Assembly (NCBI RefSeq): GCF_032854445.1
Contig: NC_088302.1
Span: 45,420,521 to 45,484,520 of the forward strand
DNA: 64,000 nucleotides
DNA from: Liolophura sinensis
Taxonomy: Eukaryota; Mollusca; Polyplacophora; Chitonida; Chitonidae
Direction: 5' to 3'
Shown in pieces: positions 12,001 through 22,403 of this stretch. Below the pieces are notes generated by a model, which ran no database searches, was not told where the DNA came from, and was given only the letters and a program-made list of their open reading frames with translations. Each line of letters starts with the position of its first letter. Position 1 is the first letter of the stretch. Both the position numbers and the translations under genes were made by a program.

Positions 12001-14884
12001 AGCGAATCGGATTCAGGATTTATCAAATCATGCTGATGCTCTGAAAAAGAAAAAAAATGTTTTAAAAGGCATAAACCTCTCTGAGTTTCAACAGATGTGG
12101 TTGTAGCATTTAACTGAGTGCAGGATTGATCCGATAGCGTCACGTCCCTGGAAAAACAAATTAAACTGTGAAGTAAAATATTCTCGAGTTCCATGTTAAA
12201 TACTTCTCTATCCTTTTTATACAACTCTGGCCTTTAATCTGAACAGTGGTAACCTTAATCTAGTACACCATTTGTAAACACAATTTTTAACTTTTTGGAA
12301 TTGGGTTTATTACAGTCAATCTTTAAATATTAAGGACTGACTTTAATATTTTTTAGGTTTTATTGTGGAATAAACCAAAACAGTGCCGTGCAAACTATAT
12401 GAATCTGTGTAGCGGTTCATACAAAAGTTTGCGCAGTAGTTTTTTTTTGTTTATACCCAAAAAAACCTAATAAATATTAGTCAATCCTTATCATTAAATT
12501 TAAGGAATAAAATGATGTTATCTAATATTTTGCTTTCATTCCACAGTGAAAAATGTTAGTCATTTTGAAGAAGGAAACCCTGCAGGTCCTGAACACCCAT
12601 TTTATGAATCCTTTGGGACAATGAAACTGAAGATCAAAGTTTTACGATTACTAAGCAACATCACGTGCACGCATGTCAAATGATGAGGCAAAGTTTATAT
12701 CTGCGGGTCATTTGAAAAAGAATTGTGAAAACGTTTTTTAAAAAACATTTAGAAGATGAATTCCAAGCCAGAGAACTTTGGACGCAGAAGATGCAGAAGG
12801 ATCTGAATTTATTTGATAAAATGTTCTAGGCAAGGAGGTGACTCCTAGGCAACTGCTGTTGTTGCCCGCCAAGGATATGCGGGTGGTGACTTCGTCATGC
12901 TGGTTGATAACTCAGTATTTCAAACATACTCGTTATCCAAGAACAACAGCGTGTACTTTAAACATCAGTTGGAAAGTGATTTTGATCGAACTGGCTTGTT
13001 TTTGCCAAGCACTTTCACTCGGCTATACATATGCACTCGCTGACCCAGCACATCTGTGCGTGTTTGTGATCAAGCTCATACTGAGGTAGGCACTGCCTTT
13101 TAAACACGCTTAATTCGTCCTAGGCTATCCACAGAATTTGTACTGATGCTCCTGTTTATGAATGTGAATATAATAAAAGAAACTAGATATATTTATAATG
13201 TTCTGTTTGTCATGTTACAGATGTGCTTTCAACTCTATTCTTAGAAAAAGTAGTCCTACTTGGGCGTGACTTCGGTGTTTTTTTCGGTTTATTGAAGTAT
13301 AAACACAAAAATTTTACACAAGTGGCTTGCGCCCTACAAGAGTAAATCCTGGAAAATGAAATTATATATAGTATAATAATATTGCACTATCTTAAATAAA
13401 GACAATTACGAACTATTTTAGTTCTCCGTAAGTTCAGCTGTTGGTGACTGTTCAAGTTTTCCCGCGACAAGGTCAAATTAGGCAAATGGCAGTTTTGTTC
13501 AAATCACTGGCAACAGTATGGCCTGGAGGTATTTCACGCCTGAAACGTTACTTTATTGGATTATCCTTTTTGTGCGGCAAATGGAAAGGGAGATGTTTTG
13601 ATGTGGATCTGACGGCAAGAGGTAGGTGAAATAGTTATTCAGGCCACTACCTGTCCCACACTATTTAGCCAAATACGCTCGTCTCTGACTGTAGGTTGAG
13701 CAACCATGAATATGGTGTATCCAAATGTTTCTCAACCAACAGTCAGTGTACTTGGTCTAAGCAGTCACTGTGTCCACTTACAGCTGGATTTAATTTCAAA
13801 TCTGAGAAGTAAATGTGTCTGCCATGTTAGAAATTTTTTGTCTTTGTGCACTAAGACACAGAGTAATTTTTACCCCCCCAAGAAACTTTTGCTATCTTCT
13901 CACCGGCACCACTTTTGACATTGCAGGACAAAAGAAGTTTTGCACAGGTATAATTTACTGGAGGAAATGGCTGACATAGTAAGACATTATTTTTATTAGA
14001 AACTTCAAGCAGCTGAAAGTTGACTCTTTTGTACTGTGGTGTATGACCTTGTTATACCAGTGACACAAAGATAACAAAGATGCTGACAAAAACAGCACTG
14101 AAAATGTAACACCAAATTCACCCTGCAATGAAATAGGGCTTGCCCCAGGCAATCCGGTAGATACCAGCAATGTTTTTGGCACACTATATTATCACACTTG
14201 ATTCCTGATTCCCCACCATCACCCACTTTACCCCCTGAATAGGTATTCGCTATTCCTGCCAAATACGGTAAAACAAGCTAACTTCATCATAAAGTACTGA
14301 TATGAAACCTGTTCCACCACCAGCACCTATTTTCCAAAATATGGGTGAAGTTTTGCAGGTCGTGGGGAATTTTTAACATCTGATGACAGCCACACTGAAA
14401 GGATATTTATGTCTCTATTAATTAATGTCCCACTTTCACTTGTCCGACAGCGAAATGCCTGTAGTTGGACGACTAAACTTTACTATGTATGACGGGGTGC
14501 AAGGAATTAAGTGTCATTTGCCTAAAGCCCTAGAATCTTGACTGTAATCAATGTGCAGTGTATAAATGATGCCGGGAATCCACTATACATGTTAAATTAA
14601 TCAGTATTAAGTCGTTGCCCCCAATTTGGTTTAGGTAGCTGTACCAGCATTCACCAGAATCTCGCAGGGGAGGTAACTATGTGTTTTTGAAGTTTGTGAT
14701 ACCCGACATCCAATTCTTGTCTTATCACCTTTCATATCATCTATAAAAACTCTATAGCTGTGTCGAATTCTTCTTCTTTCTTGCTCCGACTGCAGAGGTT
14801 CTATCACCTCCCCTACGTCTTCATCTGCGTCGCCATCGCCCGACCCTCGCCGCTTCCTCTGCTCGCTCGGTCCTTCCCTTCCAT
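3027..14884 (-). CDS. NSMCE4A: NSMCE4A: Nse4 kleisin subunit of the SMC5/6 complex
   Basis: Nse4 is the kleisin of the nuclear SMC5/6 complex, which acts in DNA repair and chromosome segregation. It bridges the SMC heads and binds Nse3. Ten exons join in phase: 14884-14729 (start uncertain), 12040-11960, 10786-10656, 8234-8104, 7559-7448, 6796-6703, 6250-6159, 4542-4494, 3416-3328 and 3116-3027 (stop TAA). Landmarks in order match the human protein as I recall it: [13 protein letters not shown] near the N-terminus, [37 protein letters not shown], then the C-terminal Nse4 winged-helix domain ([51 protein letters not shown]). Length is about 340 residues against about 385 in human. Exon 1 has no in-frame ATG (see findings). 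The identification is very secure; the exact N-terminus is not. Confidence 0.93.
4032..4181 (+). repeat. SINE family 1 copy, in NSMCE4A intron 8
   Basis: The body reads CTGCCAGCCACCTGCAGATGG, then CATAATGCTGG, TATAAGTGAAATATTCTGG and a TAAAACACCC end with an AATA-type tail. This is the 3' two-thirds of the tRNA-derived family seen many times in the window. The tRNA-like head is missing here. Confidence 0.75.
4262..4420 (+). repeat. Diverged SINE family 1 copy
   Basis: GAGCCTCTCAGTCATTTGGA, GAGTCCAGCCTATGCTGGCT, a degenerate body and AGTGAAATATTCT follow the same order as the family's head-body-tail. It is much more diverged than neighbouring copies and lacks the AATA tail. Confidence 0.55.
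4835..4949 (+). repeat. SINE family 1 copy, truncated
   Basis: Contains GGTTTCCTCCCACCATAATG, GTCGTATAAGTGAAATATTC and TAAAACACCAATAAAAT. This is the tail half of the family, lying in intron 7 of NSMCE4A. Confidence 0.75.
5255..5445 (+). repeat. SINE family 1 copy with long body
   Basis: Starts at GGTCACGCTCATGCTGGCTT, continues through the chemically typical body (GATCTGTCAGCAACCTGTGG, CACCATAATGCTGG, GTATAAGTGAAATATTCTTG) and ends in repeated AATA units. It is one of the best preserved bodies in the window and useful as a consensus seed. Confidence 0.8.
5805..6050. mobile_element. Possible foldback (inverted-repeat) element
   Basis: CTGACAAATTCCAACCACAG and GCCATGTTTGAATCGCA near 5805-5841 are mirrored, inverted, by CATTCAAACATGGTGGC and TTGGTTGGAATTTGCCAG near 6015-6048. 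Arms of about 35 bp enclose about 175 bp. There is no coding capacity. It could be a MITE remnant or a chance local inversion. Confidence 0.4.
7282..7421 (+). repeat. SINE family 1 copy, truncated
   Basis: GGTTGTGGGTTTCTCCCGGG, TTTCCTCCCACCATAATGCT, GTATAAGTGAAATATTCTTG, a TAAAACGCCAATC end and an AATA tail are all present. It lies in NSMCE4A intron 5, immediately downstream (in the gene's direction) of exon 5. Confidence 0.8.
9835..9895 (+). repeat. SINE family 1 tail fragment
   Basis: Only the tail remains: CTTCTTGAGTACAGCATGAA, ACACCAGTCAAATAAATAAA. It is in intron 3 of NSMCE4A. Confidence 0.6.
12300..12515. mobile_element. Palindromic MITE-like element in NSMCE4A intron 1
   Basis: The left side reads TATTAAGGACTGAC ... 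TTTTTTAGGTTTTATTG ... GTGCCGTGCAAACT. The right side, reverse-complemented, reads GATAAGGATTGAC ... TTATTAGGTTTTTTTG ... CTGCGCAAACT. The whole 200-bp block therefore folds back on itself with a short loop. It has no open frame. The structure fits a non-autonomous foldback transposon; the family is unknown to me. Confidence 0.5.
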
Positions 14885-16123
14885 TTTGCCGTCAAGCTAT
14901 ACGCAGACGAACTGGAGGTCAACTATGCTAATCAATTAAGTTGAACAAATACTAGTTTCTTTCTGACAAACGTATGCGCTTCATTATTAGGGCAACCAGC
15001 TACCGACATTGGCATTCGAAACAAGGAACACGCCACCACTTCGTCACTTTCTCTGACATTAGATACTGAAACTGCGCTCTCATTCCGTCACTCGCGCCCT
15101 TTTCAAGAAATTTTATGGTTTGCCAAAGCGACACCTAGCGGTCATGACGTCTGGGAAATCCCCCCGCTGTAACCCGGTACTTTTCGGTTCTGATAGTTAC
15201 ATCTCTGAAAACCAAAAAACGATCAAGAGTCGCATTCTCGATAAATTCACGATGTGTTCTTTATTTGTAAAACTGACAAAAGTCAGATTGCCTTCCTAAA
15301 TATTTTTGCCCCTAAACACACAAAACAAAAACCACAAGAAAAAAAAAGACAAATCTTTGTGCGGTTTACATTTCATAAGATCGGAGCAGGGAAGAACTCT
15401 TCACTATTTGGGTAGATCTAAACATGGGTTACTAAAGTATTTATATGCATGCCGCAGAGGTCACTCTTCAGAGCTGTTTAAGCAGACGCCGGAAATCACC
15501 GAGGCGTTGTGAATCCTTTCTAGACTGGATTACCTCCCCTAATCCAACACGATTTGGCAGCATGAGATTGGGTAATCTTGTTGAACGCTCTTCATGAATA
15601 TTTATCGATATGGTGAATTTATCTGATTACCTCCCCTACTGCGTTGAGTACTTTTTTCAACACACAGATCTATTCTAGATGCTGATAACGAGGTGTTTCG
15701 AAATATATGCGTTGCTCCAAAGAAAATATAACTCGGCTTGTTTCCATATGAACATGAACATGAACATGAATTTCTACGCTCTCACTGTTCGTGAGGCCTT
15801 ATTTGTTGAAAAAGTGGCCTGAGTTTCATTTGCCGCACCTCTTGTCGAACTGCGCTTTGTGCAAGTTTGTAGATATTTCTTGTGTCCTGCCTTTTTTTAA
15901 AACTTTACATACGAAAGCCCATTGTCTGTTGGCTTTCATCGTGTGATGGTGACCAAGCCACCGAAACTTAACCGCGAGTTTTTCTACCGTTCCAGTCACG
16001 ACCACGTGACCGGGTTATCCTGAACTGTGTCAAAGTTCCTCCATGTTGTAGTCAACCTTCTTCATATCTGCGTTTGTCAAGGTCTTCTGTCTAACTTGTC
16101 CTCTAGGACATACTCGTCCCAGG
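14885..16123. promoter_or_regulatory. Divergent promoter region between NSMCE4A and NDUFA13
   Basis: The first coding exons of NSMCE4A (minus) and NDUFA13 (plus) are head to head about 1.24 kb apart. The stretch holds more CpG and GC-rich patches than its surroundings, for example about 15060-15180 and 15950-16110. Stretches such as 15300-15500 carry no recognisable coding signal. No TATA box is obvious, which is usual for housekeeping promoters. Shared regulation is an inference. Confidence 0.5.
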
Positions 16124-19100
16124 ATGGCGACGAAGTACAAACAGGATATGCCTCCTAGGTCGGGATACGGACCTATAGAATGGGCTAAAAAGATTCCAAA
16201 AAAAGGAATGTCGGGTAATTCATTTTATCCCAGTTCTAACTTTGTGGTGTCGAAAATTCGACCACAGATAATGCTACGTGTGTAAATAAATTTGGAATAA
16301 AAGTCAGATGATGATAAACTGTGTTACTTTTGCCAGGAATGTTCGCACAAATAAAATTGCGTGATATCATAACATGGAATTTTTACAGTTCAACAGGCAC
16401 AGATTCATTGTTTATCAAAGTAAACGTATCGTTGGTAAAAGTTATTGTCGACTAAGTTGATTGAAAATACCATGGCAACTAATGAAGAGTGCTTAAGACT
16501 TAACTATCACAATGTACCATAACTTTTATTTTTCATTTATCAGTTTGGTTCATGCTCAAATGATGAAAGTGCTTATTTGCTACAATTGTCCGTGAGAATC
16601 CATGGCATTAATAGGCCCATTCTGTATTTCAGGGGTCTCGCAAGCTCACACAATTATTGGAGAGACAGGTGGGCGCTTTCGCAAACTAATGTGGATTAAA
16701 GACATTATTTGGCGGTAGTTGCTGTATTGAATACACATCTGTCTGTCCACTTGATGGTGCCATGGGTACCTAACAAAAAAAATCACAACTGCGGTAGTGT
16801 GCGAGATCCCTCCACCTATCTCGCTGATATCTGCATGAACTTGCAAGACTCCTGAAATGCTGATTGAGCTTATACCTCATAATGTAGTAGCCCTGAATGA
16901 CTATTACTTTGCTTTTTTATATGTGGCTGGCACTTGCATAGTGATGGATTGCCCCCATTCACCCCTAAAGGAAACATCGCGAAATTTTGGAAAAGAGGCG
17001 ATTACTCCGCACCTTTCCAGTTACTCCTATACAATGCTTAGGGTCCTAGACCACCAGACAGATTAAAGTTGAGCTGTTGATCATCCCAGAGGTAAATACT
17101 TATCCGTATTTCAGCAAGTTGAACTTGTCCGCTCACTTGAACTTCACAAAGATGGCCGCCCATTACTTACACCATGCAGGTGCAATGGTTGCTGGGACAC
17201 ACATGCCCATCGTTTGAAGCTGTGAAGCCCGAGAACTATCAGTCATTTTGGGAATCATTGGACAGTTTGGGCTTGCTGAAATATGGATGGGTATTTACCT
17301 TTGGGATGATTGACAACTCAGGATTTTATCTGTCTGGCGGTCTAGGGCCCTAAGCATTGTATAGGGGTGGCTGGATGGGTGTGGGAGGTTAGTAATCATC
17401 TGTTTTGTGATGTTTCCTTTAGGGGTGAATGGGAGCAATCCATGACTATGCAAGTGCCAGCCAAATATAAAAAAGCAAAGTGATAGTCACCCAAGGTTAA
17501 TAACCAAGCAATTTCCTGATACATCTAGATGTAACAGTGTTAGGATGAATGCAAGAATTTTTAAAATAGCACATATCAATTTCCATGACTAAAAGAGAAT
17601 GTCCTATCAAAATAGTGCTACCTCCAAGGATGTCATTTAAATTTTTTTTTTTTTATCATTATCTTTAATGTTTTATTGAGTAAACCAATACAAGTTCCTT
17701 AAAATTACATGCAGTAAATGACCTCAAATTTCTATCATGGCTACATGTTGCTGATGTAAATTGCTCATTTTGTGTGAGATTCTGAGAGTTCTGTTGATCT
17801 AAGAAAAGTGTTTGAATGTTTTGAAGGTACTATGGTATGCTACTGGAAAAATGCAACCCCGGATGGCTGTTCGTCTTTTAATACTTCGTCTGGTGCTCAG
17901 ATGTGAGCAGAGCGATAAAATCACGAGCTGTCGATCATCTAAATATTAAAAAACAAGCAGCCATCCTGAGAAATATATAATGCACATTTTTGGGAGAGGG
18001 TTTAGGTCATTACTGTAGATTAGTGGAAAGCTTCAGTGGTAATCATCTTTTATCAGAATTGAGCTCCAATGTAATGTTCCATTTACATGTACATTTACTT
18101 TTGTTGCATTAATAGATATACTGAAATCTGGTTTATATTTGCATGAAAATAATAACTCTGGCATTCTTTGTCATTTTTATTTTCCAGGGTTTGCCATGTT
18201 TGGGGCCTTCCTTGGGGTGAATGCATTTACCTGGTCATATGCATTCTTCAAATTGCAAGAAGTAAAGTAGGTTGGATGTATAAAATCTCAGTCCTCATGA
18301 AAAATAAATATTGTAGGAGCTGTGAATTTTCACATTGTGACAGAAATTATTGTCATCTTTACCTACTGCTTTTCATCATTTATTTATCATGCTTCCCTCT
18401 TTGCTAAAATTTTACATATATAGAGGTCCACATCATCCTAGCTGGACTTCGCTTTAGATCATTTGGATTATTATTATTATTATTGTTCTTAGCTTGTTTA
18501 ATTGCGATGTCTCGAAAACTAGTAAGTATATAAAAACCAAACCTTGGAGTTTATATAACAAACGTATGAAGCAACTTTTGACCGTCACATCATTTACTGT
18601 AATTCTTTAACCTTTTCTCATGTTTGCAAGGTGTTCATTATAGCATATTCTGAAGGCATTATTCTGTATTGACTGATAAACTTATACTTTTTGCAAAGTC
18701 CTAAAACTTTCCAATCCAACCAATGTCGTTATGTCTCCAAAAACAAATGGAAAGTGTGCATAAATTGCATTTAAAGTTGATATGCGAAAAGGTTGAGGAA
18801 TCAGGGTAGCAGCCATTTTAAGTTTTATTGATAAGCTGAAAAAATCCAGAACGGCTGAAGCTATAGGCACGAAATTTTCATCAGCGGTTTCTAAGTGGAT
18901 GTCAGGCCCTGCAAAGTACAATCAAACCAATGAACAATCCAAAGTAATTCAGTTCTATAAACTGCTTGAAATAATTAAAGAAATACACTATAGAGTGCAC
19001 CTTAATGTCAGGATTACAAATTGTATGGTATAGTTTTCATGTTATGACCCAAAACCCAACAAAAATTTGATAAAAACCCTCGTATTTAAATAACATGGGA

Positions 19101-21031
19101 ACTTTGTGCTGGACTGCATGAAACCCTTCGCTGCAGTTTTCCCATGGGATGGGCATCAAGTTTGCAACAATGTATTCTTTTTGTCTTTTGTGCTCAGCAA
19201 TCAGCAGAAGCTCAAAGCTGCCTAATCTGGATGCTAGTCTTTAGAAGTAGGCCAATTGTGAATGATGCTTGGCAGTCTTCTAGGGTTCAAACCTAGTATA
19301 TTACTTTCCATTTTTCCGCATTTTTTGTTTCTGTTTCTAATTCTTATTTCTAGTATCCAGTATACAGTTTATTTTGAGTGCACAGAGCTGATCCCCAAAA
19401 TTGCAATCCTCAAGGCCCAATAGGCATTGCATCTAGCTGCCTTTGGTTCAAATCCAGTTAATTCCTGCCAATCTTTTTTCGCTTGTTTTCCCATTATGAT
19501 GAACTTTACAGACATCAGGCTCCTAAAAGTGGTAAAAGATTAGTAGTGTGGACACTGGCAACACTGTTGGATAACAGCTTTAATTTGTCTTGATTTTCTT
19601 TGTTCTGATTGGTTATTGCTTTTCATGCCATAACTGCTCCAATTAATGTCAAAGTTTGATAAAATTCTGTACACAGGTTCAGTTCATGTAAACATCATGT
19701 CAGGTACAACAACCAGATTGACCTTGAACTGTGGTTTAATGAACTTATTCCACATATCCACTAAGCACCAGGAAGTGGTCTTTTCATTTTCAGCCTTGGC
19801 TTTTTTTGTGGTCCTTGGTGTAGATCAATTTTATTTTAAAATGAGCCTGTAAACATGTTACATTTAATTCTTATGGTCATATTGTTTACACTTTCAATGA
19901 GACCAGGTGATCATGCACAATGTATTTAGTTCCATAATGTTCAGGTATTCATTGTGTTTAGTATTGTTACTACACATTTTTTTCTTCTTTTTTCACAGAA
20001 AGATGAATTTGGAAGTAACAGAATCCAGGATAGCGCTAGAACCATTAATTATGGCAGAGAAGCACCGAATGTGAGTTTTCATGGTCTTTGTGCTGATATC
20101 TTAAGCAGGTGTTCTTATTCCTCTGAACACTTTAGTGCTTCATCTTAAACAACTGTTAGAATAGATCCGCCTAATCCACCATGTTGTACGGCAAATGTCT
20201 CATTACACAACTGTCAGAAGTGGATACCTAAGGAACCTGTAAAATCAGTAATTGTAATTGTCTTTTGCCTCAATGTTTATCCGCTTGGGTCTCTTTTGTT
20301 ATATTCCTCCTAACCCAGCAAGAGTGTGAACATCAGAATAAAGTATTTTAAAGTGAGGTAGGGCTAGAGTTTGATAACCAGCTCAGTTTCAACATCATGA
20401 AAGATCAGGACAGAGTAGAGCCTTAACTGGTTTGTTAGTGTCAAATATGTAGTAAATTACTTACTACATGTATTTCTAATTTTATGCAACTAAAGCAAAA
20501 CCCAAAGCTTCTAACTCCAGGTATAAATACATGAAGTTGTATTCTAATTTTGTCGCTGGTAGGAGTTTGGTTTTCATTTTTGTTGCCTCTTTGGCAATGG
20601 CAGCAATGGGATACAGCATTCCGTCCAGTCTTGTACTATTACTGATATTTGTCCATATGCGTTTATATACATATGTATACATGTGTAATATTTCTCCCCC
20701 TTGCAACAGTCAATGCAAGATACCCCTTTTAGATGATATCATCTATATATAGCTTTGTAAATCAACTGTAAGTAATTCCTGAGTTTGATATGTCTGTCTT
20801 ATGTTGCATCATCTGTGTCTTTGCAGGTTGATGAAACAGTTTCGCATGATTCGTGACGAGGAGAACGAACTGATGAAGGACTACCCTGGCTGGGAGACTG
20901 GTAAGCTGTTTGATGAGCCCATCTTCCACAACCCTCGGGGGAGGTTCATTCTGCCGGGGTGGTACGAGTACTACATTCATAGCAGCTGGTGGGACCTCTA
21001 CGACAGAGTATATGAGAAGCGTTACCATTAA
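16124..21031 (+). CDS. NDUFA13: NDUFA13 (GRIM-19), complex I accessory subunit
   Basis: NDUFA13 is a single-pass accessory subunit of mitochondrial NADH dehydrogenase (complex I), also known as GRIM-19. Four exons join in phase: 16124-16214, 18188-18261, 20003-20070 and 20827-21031, giving 145 residues (human 144). Exon 1 encodes the matrix-side motif KQDMPPRSGYGPIEW. Exon 2 encodes the hydrophobic membrane helix (about residues 31-52, FGAFLGVNAFTWSYAFF). Exon 3 gives ESRIALEPLIMAEKHR, matching the conserved RIALLPLLQAE block. Exon 4 gives MKQFRMIRDEENELMKDYPGW and the conserved HNPRGRF and YEYYIHS tail. The exon 3 acceptor is slightly unusual: the in-frame AG is four bases after a better-looking one. 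Intron 1 carries foldback elements. Confidence 0.95.
16628..16857. mobile_element. Short inverted-repeat element (MITE-like) in NDUFA13 intron 1
   Basis: ATTTCAGGGGTCTCGCAAGC at the left end pairs with the reverse complement of the right end, ATTTCAGGAGTCTTGCAAGT. The match continues to AGGTGG and TCGCA, so arms of about 60 bp flank about 110 bp. The only open frame is a 66-codon minus-strand shadow. The ends are clean but I see no sure target duplication. Confidence 0.6.
16858..17520. mobile_element. Foldback element with ~230-bp arms in NDUFA13 intron 1
   Basis: Left-arm blocks TTTGCTTTTTTATATGTGGC, GGCACTTGCATAGT, CATTCACCCCTAAAGGAAAC, TACAATGCTTAGGGTCCTAG and TATTTCAGCAAG recur in inverted order in the right arm (about 17285-17510) with roughly 85 percent similarity by eye. 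The spacer is about 150 bp. There is no transposase frame, so it looks non-autonomous. It abuts the shorter inverted-repeat element on its left. Confidence 0.7.
18595..18805 (+). mobile_element. MITE-like element, TTCTTCAACC family (diverged)
   Basis: The left end TACTGTAATTCTTTAACCTT and the right end GCGAAAAGGTTGAGGAATCA are inverted copies of one another. The inside shares GAAGGCATTATT and GTGTGCATAAATTG with the copy at about 49.3-49.5 kb. It lies in intron 2 of NDUFA13. Confidence 0.5.
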
Positions 21032-21259
21032 CAGTGCAGTGTTCGTAGAAATTGTCCTAGCTACGAGTAACGTGTGGTGTTCCGCTACGTTGTCTCTTGG
21101 AGTGTGAATATCATAATGAATGAAGTAGAACATCAATGGACTGTGAGGTGTAAGCCACAGTGTAAGCTGGAAACAGTGTTTTCCTTTTTGTAAAAAAAAA
21201 AATGTCTATCCATGCTTCACCTTGAATTTAGCAGACTGAATGTTTATTAATAACTAGAA

Positions 21260-21265
21260 AATAAA
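21260..21265 (+). terminator. Candidate NDUFA13 poly(A) signal
   Basis: AATAAA lies 229 bases after the NDUFA13 stop codon. It is the first canonical hexamer downstream, so it is the likely polyadenylation signal. Confidence 0.6.
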
Positions 21266-21269
21266 AATT

Positions 21270-22080
21270 GTGTGATGTTATATCAATGACATTTTTCATT
21301 TATGCGTGTGATTCTGTTGTGGACATACCAGTAAACCATAAATGTGACTCGTAATTTCTCAGGAGCATTTTAGCAAGGATATCCCATGACTCCATGCATC
21401 TGGTTTTGCTTCTTGATGATTGAGCAGTGCAACAGAACAGCATTGATATCACTTATGTTTACAGTTGACAAATTGTATAGAATTTAGGTAAAAAAGTGGT
21501 GCAATTCTTTTCATCCAGGGTGCTCTGGGACCCATTCTACAAAACTGTAGCAAAGCTGCCTAAGTACATTTACCACGGTGATGTATTTCTTCACTGTATG
21601 TTGTGATGGTAAATTGCATCAGACGTAGTTTTGTGGCTGTTTCGTAGAATTGGCCACGGGTGTGTGTAAAATGGTAAATCCATTACTTTCTGATTGAATG
21701 TCACGGCAGGAGGACCAAAAGCACTGGTTTGGGTGCTTGTTCATCACCGTTTGCGAATGCCCGAGTTATTTTTTAATACACGCATAGATACTGCCATTGG
21801 TTTCGCGGACATATTACTCCTATTAAGAGCATTAAATAAACAATACTGCCACAATTAGGAGACAAACTGTCCTGATAACATGAGCTACTGTGTTCTCCCT
21901 CACCTGTAATGTACAGAAGTTATGACCTCTCCAGTGAAAACAGGGTGGGCTGTGTCATCATGCATTGAACATTTATGGTGGATTCTTGTTTGTTGAGTTT
22001 CTCAGTACGTGTATCGAGCATTATGCCAATAGTTTGAGACTTGAGCAATTTCCAGGTAGGCATGGTAGGGAGAAGACAAA
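21270..22080. other. Convergent intergenic DNA, no gene seen
   Basis: Downstream of NDUFA13 and before the 25-bp array. I saw no coding exon, SINE or clear inverted repeat here. Confidence 0.5.
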
Positions 22081-22084
22081 AATG

Positions 22085-22403
22085 CAGTGACATGACAGTA
22101 TACAGGAGCCTCACTGTGTGCAGTAATGTCACAGTATTAAGGAACATCATAGTTTGCAGGAAGCTTTCAGTGTGCAAGAATGTCATAGTTTGCAGGAACG
22201 TCGTAATTTGCCGGAACATTGCAGTATGCATTGGTGCCATAGTCTATAGGAATGTCATAGTATGCAAGAAGCTCACAATGTGCAGGCATGTGGTTTGCAG
22301 GAACGTCGTAGTTTGCAGGAACATCGTAGTTTGCAGGAATGTTGCAGTATAAATGGGCGTCACTCATTGGTGTCACACTATGCAGGAACCTCACAGAATG
22401 CAA
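22085..22403. repeat. Degenerate short tandem repeat bordering the 25-bp array
   Basis: Imperfect units of about 18-21 bp built on GTTTGCAGGAACGTCGTA recur, for example near 22150, 22185, 22290, 22310 and 22330. Long open frames on both strands here are by-products of the periodicity. Units share GACATGACAGTATAC with the neighbouring array, so it may be an older, eroded part of the same satellite. Confidence 0.65.

Noticed and set aside
12838-13089. 83-codon plus-strand frame
   Set aside because: No known domain; sits inside NSMCE4A intron 1 with no sign of splicing or promoter.
19261-19460. Two tRNA B-box-like motifs (GGTTCAAACC, GGTTCAAATCC)
   Set aside because: No matching A box or cloverleaf; perhaps very old SINE heads, but too weak to call.
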